Counted from the stretch's first letter, positions 1 through 9,144 are shown. The stretch: DNA of 64,000 nucleotides from Cohaesibacter sp. ES.047 (GCF_900215505.1 NZ_LT907844.1:3798001-3862000), one strand, 5' to 3'. Notes: generated by a model not told the origin, from the letters alone. Made by a program: numbers and translations.

Positions 1-56
1 GCACGGCCAATCCTGCTGTTGCCAATCCGGTACTCTGCTCGGAAGGAAGGATCATC

Positions 57-1583
57 ATGTCCGCAAGTGACATTGCTGTGCGTGTCAAGGCCGTGGCCAA
101 GAGTTTCGGCAGCACACGCATTCTCAACAATATCAATATCGACTTCAAAAAGGGTCAGGTGCATGCCCTCGTTGGAGAGAATGGCGCTGGCAAGTCGAGC
201 GTTGGCAAGATCGTCGGTGGATATTATTCAGCCGATGAAGGCAGCGTCGAGATTTTTGGTGAAACCGTCACCCGGTTTTCTCCGCGCGACGCACTGGGCC
301 GCGGTGTTGCCATGATCCACCAGGAACTGCAACTCGTGCCGGACCTCAATGTGGTTCAAAATGTGTTTCTCGGGCTCGAAACCAACCGTGCAGGCCTGCT
401 TGTAAAAGGTGATCTGGAGCGGTTTTATCAACTCGAGAAGACCTGCGACTTCGGCCTTGATCCCTCGGCCAGAGTTGCTGACATGCGGATCGCAGAACGA
501 CAGAAGGTCGAGATCATGCGCGCCATTGCGCGCGAGGCCAAGGTGATCATCATGGACGAGCCGACATCCTCTCTAACCGAGGATGAAGCCGACCGACTGC
601 ATGTTCTGATTGCACGCCTGAAAGAGCAGGGCGTGACGGTGATCTATGTCAGCCATTTCCTCGATCACATTCTTGCAAACTGCGATCAGGTGACCATCAT
701 GCGCGATGGCGAAGTGATCCGTACCGATCCGATCAAAGGTGAGACCAAGCAGTCACTGGTTGACTCCATGCTGGGCGAAGCGTCCGAGATCATCTGGCCA
801 AAACTGCCGCCGGTGCCCGAAATCCATCAGCCAAGCGTCGTCGAGTTGATCAACGTTTCGACGGATACCGGCCTTCAGAACATTTCTCTCAAGGTGCGCC
901 CCGGTGAAATTGTCGGATTGGTAGGATTGGTTGGATCGGGCCGGACAGAACTCGGCCGGGCCATGTTCGGAGCCGACCCGATCGCGAGCGGAGACTATAT
1001 CATTCGCGGCGCCCAACAGCATGATCTGACAATGGCCAAGGCCATCAAACAGGGCATCGCCTTTGTGCCGGAAGATCGGCGCAAACAGGGGCTGGTTCTT
1101 ACGCAGACAACCCGCCCCAACATTTCGCTGGCATCCCTCGCGGCGATCAGCAAGTTTGGGTTCATTTCTCCAAGCCGTGAACGCGACCGTGCGCAGCGCA
1201 TGATCGATCATTTCGGTATTGTTCCCTCCAAGGTCGACGGTGAAGTCGCTTTCTATTCGGGCGGCAACCAGCAGAAGGTTCTTCTGTCCAAATGGGCTGC
1301 CGAGACACCCAAGCTGCTTATTCTTGATGAACCGAGCCGGGGCGTCGACATCGGAGCGCGCCAGCGTATCCATGAATTTATCGTCGAGATGGCCGCCAAC
1401 GGGGTTGGCGTTGTGCTGATTTCCTCCGAACTGGAAGAAGTCCTCAACTTGTCCCACCGCGCCTATCTCATGAGCGAAGGCCGCATCTTTGCGGAAAGTC
1501 CGTCCAGTGATCTGAGTGTCGAAGTGGCGCTCAAGCGGATTTTCCAGCAGCAGGGCCAACAAGCAGTTTCCAAGGCATCATAA
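57..1583 (+). CDS. Simple-sugar ABC transporter ATP-binding protein (RbsA/XylG type)
   Basis: This 508-residue protein is the double-cassette ATPase of a carbohydrate-uptake (CUT2) ABC importer and would sit on the cytoplasmic face of the membrane. The first cassette has a good Walker A (GENGAGKS, residues 40-47) and Walker B ending in DEPT at about 167-170. The second has a degenerate P-loop (VGSGRTE near 291), a signature SGGNQQK and a Walker B LDEPSRGVD near 423. This asymmetry and the length are normal for RbsA/XylG/MglA proteins. A GGAAGGAAGG Shine-Dalgarno at 41-50 supports the ATG at 57. The permease starts 2 bases after the stop, so the two are cotranscribed. The periplasmic binding protein is not in the window and is expected upstream. 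Substrate cannot be read from the ATPase; relatives import pentoses, hexoses, polyols or nucleosides. Confidence 0.93.
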   Translation: MSASDIAVRVKAVAKSFGSTRILNNINIDFKKGQVHALVGENGAGKSSVGKIVGGYYSADEGSVEIFGETVTRFSPRDALGRGVAMIHQELQLVPDLNVVQNVFLGLETNRAGLLVKGDLERFYQLEKTCDFGLDPSARVADMRIAERQKVEIMRAIAREAKVIIMDEPTSSLTEDEADRLHVLIARLKEQGVTVIYVSHFLDHILANCDQVTIMRDGEVIRTDPIKGETKQSLVDSMLGEASEIIWPKLPPVPEIHQPSVVELINVSTDTGLQNISLKVRPGEIVGLVGLVGSGRTELGRAMFGADPIASGDYIIRGAQQHDLTMAKAIKQGIAFVPEDRRKQGLVLTQTTRPNISLASLAAISKFGFISPSRERDRAQRMIDHFGIVPSKVDGEVAFYSGGNQQKVLLSKWAAETPKLLILDEPSRGVDIGARQRIHEFIVEMAANGVGVVLISSELEEVLNLSHRAYLMSEGRIFAESPSSDLSVEVALKRIFQQQGQQAVSKAS

Positions 1584-1585
1584 CC

Positions 1586-2563
1586 ATGACCGACATTTCC
1601 TCATCCTCCAGCACCGGTTCGCGCTTTTCCAGACTGTCTCCCGGTCAGATTGCGCGAGAATATGGTGTGCTGATCATTATCGTTGCCTTGCTTGTCGGCT
1701 TGAGCTTCGCATCTGACAGCTTCTTTACCGCCCGCAACCTGCTCAACATTCTCAATCAGAGCACGCCGCTGGCGATCATCGCCTGCGCCCTGACGCTCGT
1801 CATCATCGGCGGCGGATTCGATCTCTCGACAGGTGCCATCTTCGGGGTCGCCTCTGTTGCCGCCGGCTGGACCGCCATCAATATCGATCCCTATCTGGCC
1901 ATCCTTATCGGGCCGCTGATTGGCCTTTGTCTGGGCTTTATCAATGGCGCAATCATTACCGGCTTTGGGGTGCATTCTTTCCTCGTGACCCTTGCCACCA
2001 GTCTGGTCTATCGCGGGGTGGCGATCCTCATCACCGGTGGCACCTTGATCCCGGTTCGCATCGCCGAATTCTCCTGGCTTGGCCGCGAGCGCATTGGCCT
2101 CGTCAATGTCGCCGTGATCGTGCTGGTTCTTTTCATGCTGACCATGATGGTTCTGCTCAATGCCACGACCTTCGGTCGCCGTGTCTTTGCGGTTGGTGGC
2201 AATGAAGAGGCGGCAATCCTCTCGGGAATTCGCTCCAATCTGGTCAAGATCGCAACGTTCAGCCTGACCGGCATGGCTGCCGGGCTCGCCGGTGTGATCG
2301 CCGTCTCGCGTATTTCCATGGCCCAGCCTCAGGCCGGTGCCGGCATGGAGCTTGAAGCCATCGCCGCTGTCATTTTGGGTGGCACCTCGATCCTTGGTGG
2401 TTCGGGGGCTATCTGGCGATCCGTGGCCGGGGTGCTGCTGATGGCCCTCATTGGCAACGGTTTCAACATTCTCAACGTCAATCCCTTCTTCAAGGACCTG
2501 ACCACGGGTGTGATCATCGTGATCGCTGTTGCCCTCGCTGCGTCAGGCGCGAGACGTCGTTAA
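1586..2563 (+). CDS. Simple-sugar ABC transporter permease (RbsC type)
   Basis: This 325-residue, very hydrophobic protein belongs to the BPD_transp_2 family and forms the transmembrane channel for the preceding ATPase. It shows roughly eight to ten membrane segments after a polar N-terminus of about 35 residues. The family motif near the cytoplasmic coupling loop is present as GRRVFAVGGNEEAAILSGI, matching the RbsC-type pattern in which a Gly-Gly-Asn is followed by Glu-Ala. The start lies 2 bases after the ATPase stop, and the hydantoinase-type genes follow about 100 bases later on the same strand. The substrate is unknown. The neighbours (HyuAB and a ketoglutarate-semialdehyde dehydrogenase) suggest a sugar acid, cyclic amide or similar compound rather than plain ribose; this is inference. 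Confidence 0.92.
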   Translation: MTDISSSSSTGSRFSRLSPGQIAREYGVLIIIVALLVGLSFASDSFFTARNLLNILNQSTPLAIIACALTLVIIGGGFDLSTGAIFGVASVAAGWTAINIDPYLAILIGPLIGLCLGFINGAIITGFGVHSFLVTLATSLVYRGVAILITGGTLIPVRIAEFSWLGRERIGLVNVAVIVLVLFMLTMMVLLNATTFGRRVFAVGGNEEAAILSGIRSNLVKIATFSLTGMAAGLAGVIAVSRISMAQPQAGAGMELEAIAAVILGGTSILGGSGAIWRSVAGVLLMALIGNGFNILNVNPFFKDLTTGVIIVIAVALAASGARRR

Positions 2564-2667
2564 GAGCCAATCCAAAGCAACAAAACAAATCGGACTTGAC
2601 CCGTTCGCTAAAAAGACGCCCCGCGGGCAAAAGAGCGGACAGGGTCGAAAACCAAGAAGAGCAATCC

Positions 2668-4737
2668 ATGCGTGACACCATAACCAGAGTTTCAACGGAT
2701 GTTGGCGGGACATTCACCGACCTCGTCTATTTCGAAACAGACAAAGCCTCCGGTGTTCAAACCGTCAGAACCGCCAAATCTGATACGACACCGCCGGATT
2801 TCGAGCAGGGAGTGTTGAACGTTCTCGAAAAAGGCAATGTCGACATCACCGAGGTTGATTTTTTTGCTCACGGAACCACCGTTGTCATCAACGCTTTGAC
2901 TGAGCGCAAAGGCGCGAAAGTCGGCCTGATCACGACCAAGGGCTTCCGGGATTCGATTGAAATCGGTAGAGGCAACCGTCCTGATTTCTTTAATCTGACG
3001 TACAAGAAGCCGACGCCGTTCGTGGAACGCTACCTGCGCCGTGAAATCGTCGAACGCATGGATTACAAGGGCAACATCGTCACTCCGCTCGAGCTGTCTT
3101 CGCTCGATGAAACCATCGCTCTGTTCAAGGCCGAAGGCATCGAGGCCATTGCGGTCTGTCTGCTTCATGCCTATGCCAATCCCGAGCATGAAAAAGCGAT
3201 TGCCGAAGAGCTGAAAAAGCGCTGGCCGGAAGTGACCGTGGTCGCCTCCCATCAGATCACGCGTGAATGGCGCGAGTATGAACGCACCAACACTACAATC
3301 CTGTCCGCCTATGTGCAGCCAAAGGCCCAACGCTATCTTGAAAAGCTGGAAACCGGCCTCAATGACAAGGGCTACAAAGGGCAGCTTTTCATCATGCAAT
3401 CCAACTGTGGCGTGGACTCGGTCGATGCCATCAAGGCCGTGCCGATCACCATGGTCGAAAGTGGTCCCGCTTCGGGGTTCTGGGGTGCTGCCGAGCTTGG
3501 CCGCATCATCGGAGAGCCCAATGTTTTGGCACTCGACATTGGTGGAACGACCGCCAAATGCTCGTTGATCGAGAATGGCGAAGTGACCATCAAGACCGAC
3601 TACTGGATCGAGCGCAATGGCAAGTCGGCAGGATATCCGATCATGGTGCCTGTGGTCGATCTCGTTGAAATCGGCAACGGCGGCGGATCCATCGCATGGG
3701 TTGATGACTTCGACAAACTGCATGTGGGGCCGCAATCAGCTGGTGCCTCGCCCGGACCAGCAGCCTATGGTCGTGGCGGTGAGAATGCCACAACGACCGA
3801 CGCGAACCTCGCACTTGGTCGCATCAACAAGGACTATTTCTGCGGCGGCTCCGTTGTTGCCAACATGGGCGCGGTCGATGACAGCCTGGGAAAATTGGCC
3901 GAAAAGCTCAATTCCAGCCCGGAAGACGTGGCCCGCGGGATCGTCCGGATTGCCAACTCCAACATGGTCAATGTGCTCAAGCTCGTCTCGGTCAACCGTG
4001 GCTATGATCCGCGAGACTTCACGCTGGTTGTCTTTGGTGGCGGTGGTCCTATGCACGGTGTTGCGCTCGGTCAGGAGCTGGGCGTCAAGAAGGTCGTCGT
4101 ACCGCGCGGTGCGCCGGTGTTCTCCGCCTGGGGGATGATGATGTCCGACCTCCGCCGGGACTATTTTGTCACCCGCCTGATGGAAGCGACTGACCACGAC
4201 GGCCTTGATGAGCTTCTCGTTCAGGTCATGGAGCTGGCGCGTGATGAATTCGGCCGTGAAGGGGTTGCGCGCGACAAGGTCATCATGAAACCGCAAGTGC
4301 GTTGTCGCTACCAGAACCAGGAGTTCGGCGTCGAGGTCCAGATCCCGTCCACCACAGTCACCGAAGATGTCATTACAAAGATGATCGAGGATTTCCACGA
4401 GGTCTACGAGCGCGAATATACCTATCGCCTCGATGCCGGCGTTGAGATTGTCGGCATCCATCTCATCGCGTCATCCGAGGTCGGCAAACTCGAAATCGTG
4501 CCGCTTCCAACCACAGGCAAACAGATCGAGGATGCCGTCAAGGGCACGCGTCCAGTCGACTACGCGACCGAGGGTGTTCATGAGGCGACGATTTACGACG
4601 CCACCATGTTCGAGCCGGGTATGACGTTCGATGGTCCGGCAATCATTGAGGATCCGGGAACCACTATTGTGGTTCATCCGGGCAACCACGTCACCATTGA
4701 CGACTTCGGCAACACGCACATCGATTTTCGGGGCTGA
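2668..4737 (+). CDS. Hydantoinase/oxoprolinase family protein, subunit A (HyuA-like)
   Basis: This 689-residue protein belongs to the HyuA/N-methylhydantoinase A/5-oxoprolinase family of ATP-dependent enzymes, which open cyclic amides or carboxylate ketones together with a B subunit. An actin-like ATPase site is visible: STDVGGTFTDL at residues 9-19, DIGGTTAKCSL near 290 and GNGGGSIAWVD near 335. I chose the ATG at 2668, preceded by AGAAGAGC, over an upstream in-frame ATG at 2596 because the conserved phosphate-binding motif begins only nine residues in. The B subunit starts 3 bases after the stop. The family covers hydantoin, 5-oxoproline, acetone and acetophenone substrates, and nothing in the sequence alone separates them. 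The linkage to a sugar-type ABC importer is unusual. Confidence 0.9.
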   Translation: MRDTITRVSTDVGGTFTDLVYFETDKASGVQTVRTAKSDTTPPDFEQGVLNVLEKGNVDITEVDFFAHGTTVVINALTERKGAKVGLITTKGFRDSIEIGRGNRPDFFNLTYKKPTPFVERYLRREIVERMDYKGNIVTPLELSSLDETIALFKAEGIEAIAVCLLHAYANPEHEKAIAEELKKRWPEVTVVASHQITREWREYERTNTTILSAYVQPKAQRYLEKLETGLNDKGYKGQLFIMQSNCGVDSVDAIKAVPITMVESGPASGFWGAAELGRIIGEPNVLALDIGGTTAKCSLIENGEVTIKTDYWIERNGKSAGYPIMVPVVDLVEIGNGGGSIAWVDDFDKLHVGPQSAGASPGPAAYGRGGENATTTDANLALGRINKDYFCGGSVVANMGAVDDSLGKLAEKLNSSPEDVARGIVRIANSNMVNVLKLVSVNRGYDPRDFTLVVFGGGGPMHGVALGQELGVKKVVVPRGAPVFSAWGMMMSDLRRDYFVTRLMEATDHDGLDELLVQVMELARDEFGREGVARDKVIMKPQVRCRYQNQEFGVEVQIPSTTVTEDVITKMIEDFHEVYEREYTYRLDAGVEIVGIHLIASSEVGKLEIVPLPTTGKQIEDAVKGTRPVDYATEGVHEATIYDATMFEPGMTFDGPAIIEDPGTTIVVHPGNHVTIDDFGNTHIDFRG

Positions 4738-4740
4738 CCC

Positions 4741-6408
4741 ATGACCACAGAGAAAACCTACGACCCCGTCACCTTCGACATCATCCAGAATGCTCTGGAA
4801 GCTGTGGCGGATGAAATGTTCTACGCTCAGGTGAAAACTTCCATGAGCGCCATCATCTATGAAGTGCTCGACCTTTCCACCTCGGTGCTCGACAAGAACG
4901 GTGAGATTGCGGCCTCTGGCGCTGGCATTCCCGCTTTCATCGGTGTACTCGACAAGGCCATCATGGGCATCCTCAAGAAATACCCGCTTGAGGATATCAA
5001 GCCCGGTGATGTCTTTGCCTCGAACGATCCCTATTATGGCGGCGTGACGCATCTCAATGACATGGTGCTGGCCGCCCCGGTTTTTCATGAAGGCCAGATG
5101 ATCGCATGGGTTTCCAATATTGCCCACTGGAACGACGTTGGCGGCAACGTTCCGGGGTCCATGTCCTCAGAGGCCACAGAGATCTTTCAGGAAGGCATCC
5201 GCATTCCTGCGGTCAAGCTTTTTGAAGAAGGCCGGGAAAACAAGGCCGTGTTCGATATCCTCTACACCAACACCCGCTTGCCTGATTATTTGAAAGGCGA
5301 TCTGTGGGCCGGTATTGCAGGATTGCGGATCGGCGAGCGGCGCATCCTCGAATTGGCGACCAAATACGGCGCCGATACCTATGAGGCCGCCGTCGCGGAC
5401 TATATGGTTCTTGGCGAGCGCCGGGCGAGGGTGGCTCTGAAGACCATACCCAAGGGCACCTACACCTTTGAGGAAGAACAGGACACCGGTGACATTCACA
5501 AGGTCGCGCTGACCATCACCGATGATGAATTCATTGTGGATCTCACCGACAACCCGATACAAGCTGGATCGTCAAACTCCTCCCGTGAGGGAACCGAGAT
5601 CGCTGTGCAGCTGGCTTTCAAGGCCTTCACCGATCCGGATGCGCCAGGCAACGGCGGCTTTTTCAAGCCACTAAATGTCATCACCAAGCCCGGAACCATC
5701 TTTCATGTCGAGATGCCCGGCGCCCTTGGTTATTATTCCGAGGTCGAAATCCGACTGTTTGACATGCTGCTCCGGGCCTTGGCTAACCATTTCCCCGGAG
5801 TGATCCCGGCAGGCAACTTTGCTTCGATCTGCGGCACAAACGTGGGTGGGCCGCATCCCGATACCGGGCGTCACTACACCATCGTCGAGCCGCAAGTCGG
5901 CGGTTGGGGCGCATGGCAGGGAAGCGATGGTCCTTCCGGGCAATTCTCCGGCTTCCATGGCGAAACGTTCAATTGTCCGGCAGAAATAGCAGAAGCGCGG
6001 TATGGCCTCGGCGTTGACCAGATCGCCCTAAACGCCGAGCCGGGCGGCGAGGGCGAATGGCGCGGCGGCAAGGGCATCGATGTTCACTATCGTGTCCGTG
6101 CCAACAACAATTTCTTCTCGGTTGGCTATACCCGCTCCCGCATTCCGCCCTGGGGTGTTGCCGGAGGGCTCGATGGATCAACCAACTATGTCGAGCTTCG
6201 CCGCACTGATGGCACCAAAGAGCGCTTTTCCTTTGCAACCAACGTGGTTGTCAACGAAGGGGACATCATTCGTCTCGTCACTGGCAACGGAGGCGGATAT
6301 GGTGATCCACAGGATCGAAGCCGCGCAGCCATCGCAAAAGACATCAAGAATGACTATCTGACAGAGGAACGCGCTCGCGAGATTTACGACTATTCGTCTG
6401 GAGCCTGA
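4741..6408 (+). CDS. Hydantoinase/oxoprolinase family protein, subunit B (HyuB-like)
   Basis: This 555-residue protein is a Hydantoinase_B family subunit, the partner of the preceding HyuA-like protein. The N-terminus (YDPVTFDIIQNALEAVADEM) and the C-terminal glycine motif (RLVTGNGGGYGDPQDR) are family hallmarks, and the length is typical. It begins 3 bases after the A subunit, so translation is likely coupled and the proteins are expected to form an A/B complex in the cytoplasm. A GC-rich hairpin with a short T-run lies between this gene and the downstream dehydrogenase. The A and B polypeptides are separate here, as in bacterial N-methylhydantoinases, rather than fused as in eukaryotic 5-oxoprolinase. 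Specific substrate unknown. Confidence 0.9.
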   Translation: MTTEKTYDPVTFDIIQNALEAVADEMFYAQVKTSMSAIIYEVLDLSTSVLDKNGEIAASGAGIPAFIGVLDKAIMGILKKYPLEDIKPGDVFASNDPYYGGVTHLNDMVLAAPVFHEGQMIAWVSNIAHWNDVGGNVPGSMSSEATEIFQEGIRIPAVKLFEEGRENKAVFDILYTNTRLPDYLKGDLWAGIAGLRIGERRILELATKYGADTYEAAVADYMVLGERRARVALKTIPKGTYTFEEEQDTGDIHKVALTITDDEFIVDLTDNPIQAGSSNSSREGTEIAVQLAFKAFTDPDAPGNGGFFKPLNVITKPGTIFHVEMPGALGYYSEVEIRLFDMLLRALANHFPGVIPAGNFASICGTNVGGPHPDTGRHYTIVEPQVGGWGAWQGSDGPSGQFSGFHGETFNCPAEIAEARYGLGVDQIALNAEPGGEGEWRGGKGIDVHYRVRANNNFFSVGYTRSRIPPWGVAGGLDGSTNYVELRRTDGTKERFSFATNVVVNEGDIIRLVTGNGGGYGDPQDRSRAAIAKDIKNDYLTEERAREIYDYSSGA

Positions 6409-6499
6409 TCACCCTGAGCGGGACCAGACGCGACAAAAGATCATCGGACTGCAACAACAACGGGCCTTGTTCCTGTAAAGCAGTCAAACAAAAATCAAG

Positions 6500-6521
6500 C
6501 CGCCCGGCAACGGGCGGTTTT
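6500..6521 (+). terminator. Hairpin terminator or attenuator after hyuB
   Basis: CCGCCCG at 6500-6506 and CGGGCGG at 6511-6517 form a perfect 7-bp stem closed by a GCAA tetraloop, followed by TTTT. The short T-run and the same-strand gene 50 bases on suggest partial termination or mRNA stabilisation rather than a hard operon end. Confidence 0.6.
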
Positions 6522-6572
6522 GGCATGACGAACACATCAATTCTAGAAAAAGCCACCCCCAAGGAGGCAACA

Positions 6573-8087
6573 ATGGCATACAAACCTCATGGCAAACATC
6601 TGATTGCAGGCGAATGGATCGAAGGAGACAAGACCTTTTCGTCCAGCCCGGCAACCGGTGGAGCATATGACTTTTTCCACGGATCGCCGGAGTTGGTTGA
6701 TACTGCGGTCAAGGCGGCTGAAGACGCATTCTGGACCTATGGCTATTCAAGCCGCGAAGATCGCGGGGTATTTCTTGAAACCATTGCAGAGGAAATCGAA
6801 AGTCGCGGTGCTGACATCACGGAAATGGCGATGGCAGAGACCGCGCTTCCCCAGGCGCGCCTTGAAGGAGAGCGCGGCCGCACCACTGGCCAGCTGAAAC
6901 TCTTTGCCTCGCACATTCGCAAAGGGGACTATCTGGACCGTCGCCATGATGAAGCCCTTCCCGAACGAGCGCCGTTACCGCGTCCCGAGCTCTTCATGAT
7001 GCAGCGGCCCATCGGTCCCGTGGCAGTCTTCGGAGCGTCCAACTTCCCGTTGGCATTTTCGGTCGCTGGTGGTGACACCGCGTCTGCTTTGGCTGCAGGG
7101 TGCCCCGTCGTCGTCAAGGGGCATGATGCCCATCCGGGCACGGCCGAACTCGTCGCCGATGCCTTCAAGGCCGCCATCGAACGCTGCAACATGCCCAAGG
7201 GTGTGTTCTCCATGGTGCATGGTGGATCGCGGGTCGTAGGCACATCACTGGTTCAGCATCCGCTCATCAAGGCCGCAGGCTTCACCGGCTCGCTTGCTGG
7301 TGGCCGTGCGCTTTACGATCTCTGCGCCAGCCGTCCCGAACCCATTCCGTTCTTTGGCGAACTTGGTTCGGTCAATCCCATGTTCATTCTGCCTCAGGCC
7401 GTTGCTGCTCGCGGTGAAGCCATGGGCAAGGGCTGGGCAGGATCTCTTGCCATGGGAGCCGGGCAATTCTGTACCAATCCGGGCATTGCGGTGGTTCTGG
7501 AAGGCCCGGCCTATGACGCGTTCGTTGATGCCGCCTTGGCAGCGCTGTCCGAGACCGGAAGCCAGGTCATGCTGACCGACGGCATCGCCGATGCCTACCG
7601 CTCTGGTGCTGAAAAGGTTCAGGGACAGCCCGGTGTGCAGCAGCTCCTGACCTCCATGTGCGACCGGCGCGAAGCCAAACCGTTCCTGTTCAAGGTCTCT
7701 GCTGAAGATTGGCTCGGCAACGAAACGCTGAGTGAAGAAGTGTTCGGACCGCTCGGTCTTGTCGTGGTCGCCAAGGATATCGAACAGATGGTCGAGCTTG
7801 CCAAGTCGTTTGAAGGTCAGCTGACCGCGACCCTTCACATGGATGAAGGCGACATGGATGATGCGGGCAAACTTCTTCCGGTACTGGAGCGCAAGGCCGG
7901 ACGTGTGATGGCCAACGGGTTCCCCACGGGCGTTGAGGTTTGCGACACCATGGTCCACGGCGGCCCATACCCCGCCTCAACGAACTTCGGTGCTACGTCT
8001 GTTGGCACGCTTGCCATCCGTCGTTTCTTGCGTCCCGTCTGCTACCAGAACATCCCGGCGGCCATCCTGCCCTCTGATCTGGTCTAG
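6573..8087 (+). CDS. Alpha-ketoglutarate-semialdehyde dehydrogenase (NADP-type aldehyde dehydrogenase)
   Basis: This 504-residue aldehyde dehydrogenase resembles the group that oxidises 2,5-dioxopentanoate (alpha-ketoglutarate semialdehyde) to 2-oxoglutarate, the last step of non-phosphorylating pentose, hexarate and hydroxyproline routes. The coenzyme-binding loop (ASNFPLAFSVAGGDTASAL), the GFTGSLAGGRAL helix, the general-base segment FFGELGSVNP and the catalytic cysteine motif GAGQFCTNPG are all present. Start at 6573 is favoured by a perfect AAGGAGG at 6561-6567; an in-frame ATG at 6525 overlaps the preceding hairpin and is unlikely. It is the last gene before a strong terminator and faces the convergent GntR gene. 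Membership in the ALDH family is certain; the exact substrate is inferred from family resemblance. Confidence 0.88.
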   Translation: MAYKPHGKHLIAGEWIEGDKTFSSSPATGGAYDFFHGSPELVDTAVKAAEDAFWTYGYSSREDRGVFLETIAEEIESRGADITEMAMAETALPQARLEGERGRTTGQLKLFASHIRKGDYLDRRHDEALPERAPLPRPELFMMQRPIGPVAVFGASNFPLAFSVAGGDTASALAAGCPVVVKGHDAHPGTAELVADAFKAAIERCNMPKGVFSMVHGGSRVVGTSLVQHPLIKAAGFTGSLAGGRALYDLCASRPEPIPFFGELGSVNPMFILPQAVAARGEAMGKGWAGSLAMGAGQFCTNPGIAVVLEGPAYDAFVDAALAALSETGSQVMLTDGIADAYRSGAEKVQGQPGVQQLLTSMCDRREAKPFLFKVSAEDWLGNETLSEEVFGPLGLVVVAKDIEQMVELAKSFEGQLTATLHMDEGDMDDAGKLLPVLERKAGRVMANGFPTGVEVCDTMVHGGPYPASTNFGATSVGTLAIRRFLRPVCYQNIPAAILPSDLV

Positions 8088-8118
8088 TCCGGACCGGCAA
8101 AGATATACGATAATAAAA

Positions 8119-8170
8119 AACAAACTCCCCGCTGCGGTGACGTGATCGCGGTGGGGAGTTTTTTGTTTTT
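8119..8170. terminator. Bidirectional intrinsic terminator between aldehyde dehydrogenase and GntR genes
   Basis: AAACTCCCC (from 8124) pairs with GGGGAGTTT (8154-8162) across a GC-rich loop, with an A-run before and a long T-run after, so it can work for both converging transcripts. Confidence 0.85.
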
Positions 8171-8262
8171 CGGGGGGGAATCTTCAGGGCGGGGGACGCA
8201 CAGAGATTCGCTACAAGCCATCGCTTCTCAAAGATGGGATGGCCTTGCGAAGAGGAGCGAGG

Positions 8263-8964
8263 TCAGGCAGTTTCTTCTTCGAAATATTCGGGATACTCCT
8301 CGCGCACGGTTTTGAGCAAAGAGAATATTTCTGAGAGGTGGAGGTCCATCTCCCGTGCCGCCCATTCCTTGTCCCTTGCCTTGATCGCAGCGAGAATTTT
8401 CTTGTGGCACTGGAATGCATTGTCCAGATTGAGCGGGAGGGACTGATAGCGGACCCTGTCCATGTGCGCCTTGTTTTCTTTTATCAAATCCCACACGAAA
8501 CCAACGCCGGCACGCTCGTAGATTTCCCGGTGGAAATCTTCATCCAGCCGGTGGAAAAGATCCGAAGCCTTGGTTTCGACTGCCTTTCCCTGCTGCTCGA
8601 TCTGCCCGGTCAAGGCATGTATATCCTCTTCCGACAGTTCATCGCAGGCCATTTTTACAGCTTTTGATTCGAGTGCGCAGCGAATGAAACGGGCTTTTAA
8701 AACAGCCTCTTCGGATATGAAGGATATGCGCGAGGCAACCTGCGGACGAACATCGAGAAATCCCATTTTTGAAAGGCGGAAAAAAGCGTTCCTCACTGGC
8801 TGTCTGGAGACGCCAAAAACCTTTGCAACATCTGCCTCTGAGACCTTTGTACCCGGTTTGAGGTCAAGTGACAGAATCTGATGTTGCAGTTCATCAAAAA
8901 TACGATCGGCAATAGCCGTTCGTTGGATGGTTAAAGGAGCAGCCTGTAGAGAGTCTATGGCCAT
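8263..8964 (-). CDS. GntR-family (FadR subfamily) transcriptional regulator
   Basis: This 233-residue regulator has an N-terminal winged helix-turn-helix (about residues 15-80, including GTKVSEADVAKVFGVSRQPV) and a C-terminal all-helical FCD ligand domain (about 90-220). FCD regulators usually sense small carboxylic acids and repress adjacent catabolic genes. It is transcribed divergently from uxaC and the TRAP/uronate operon and convergently with the aldehyde dehydrogenase. Two GGATCC-centred dyads lie in the 180-base divergent region and are the obvious operator candidates. I infer that it controls the uronate operon and itself, and perhaps the KGSADH/hyuAB unit. A hexuronate or KDG-type ligand is likely but not provable here. 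Confidence 0.9.
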   Translation of the reverse strand: MAIDSLQAAPLTIQRTAIADRIFDELQHQILSLDLKPGTKVSEADVAKVFGVSRQPVRNAFFRLSKMGFLDVRPQVASRISFISEEAVLKARFIRCALESKAVKMACDELSEEDIHALTGQIEQQGKAVETKASDLFHRLDEDFHREIYERAGVGFVWDLIKENKAHMDRVRYQSLPLNLDNAFQCHKKILAAIKARDKEWAAREMDLHLSEIFSLLKTVREEYPEYFEEETA

Positions 8965-8990
8965 TGAACACTCCGCTCTTTGGTATCTTC

Positions 8991-9030
8991 GGTATTGTCG
9001 TCTTTACAAAGATATGGTCGTCTTTACAAA
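8991..9030. repeat. Tandem 20-bp direct repeat in the gntR-uxaC divergent region
   Basis: Positions 8991-9010 and 9011-9030 are two head-to-tail 20-base units that differ at two positions and share TCGTCTTTACAAA. They lie between the gntR start and the GGATCC dyads. Twenty bases is about two helical turns, which suits side-by-side binding of a regulator or polymerase contacts, but no known motif is recognised. Confidence 0.7.
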
Positions 9031-9048
9031 CTTTACCGATTGGGTTAG

Positions 9049-9082
9049 TAGGATCCTAGCTTAAAAAAAACTAGGATCCTAG
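9049..9082. promoter_or_regulatory. Paired palindromic operator candidates for the GntR regulator
   Basis: TAGGATCCTA at 9049-9058 and CTAGGATCCTAG at 9071-9082 are two perfect palindromes with the same core, centre-to-centre 23 bp, in the intergenic region between divergent gntR and uxaC. FadR-subfamily regulators bind short palindromes of this size near their own promoters. Assignment to this regulator is inference from position and symmetry. Confidence 0.6.
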
Positions 9083-9144
9083 ATACTAGTGGCCTGAAAA
9101 TGAAAATACTGCTAGGCTGCGGGTGTCATAAGTAAGGAAAGATC

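Noticed and set aside
2692-3735. 347-codon minus-strand open frame opposite hyuA
   Set aside because: It mirrors a well-supported HyuA-like coding frame, has no family motif, and arises from codon bias in high-GC DNA.
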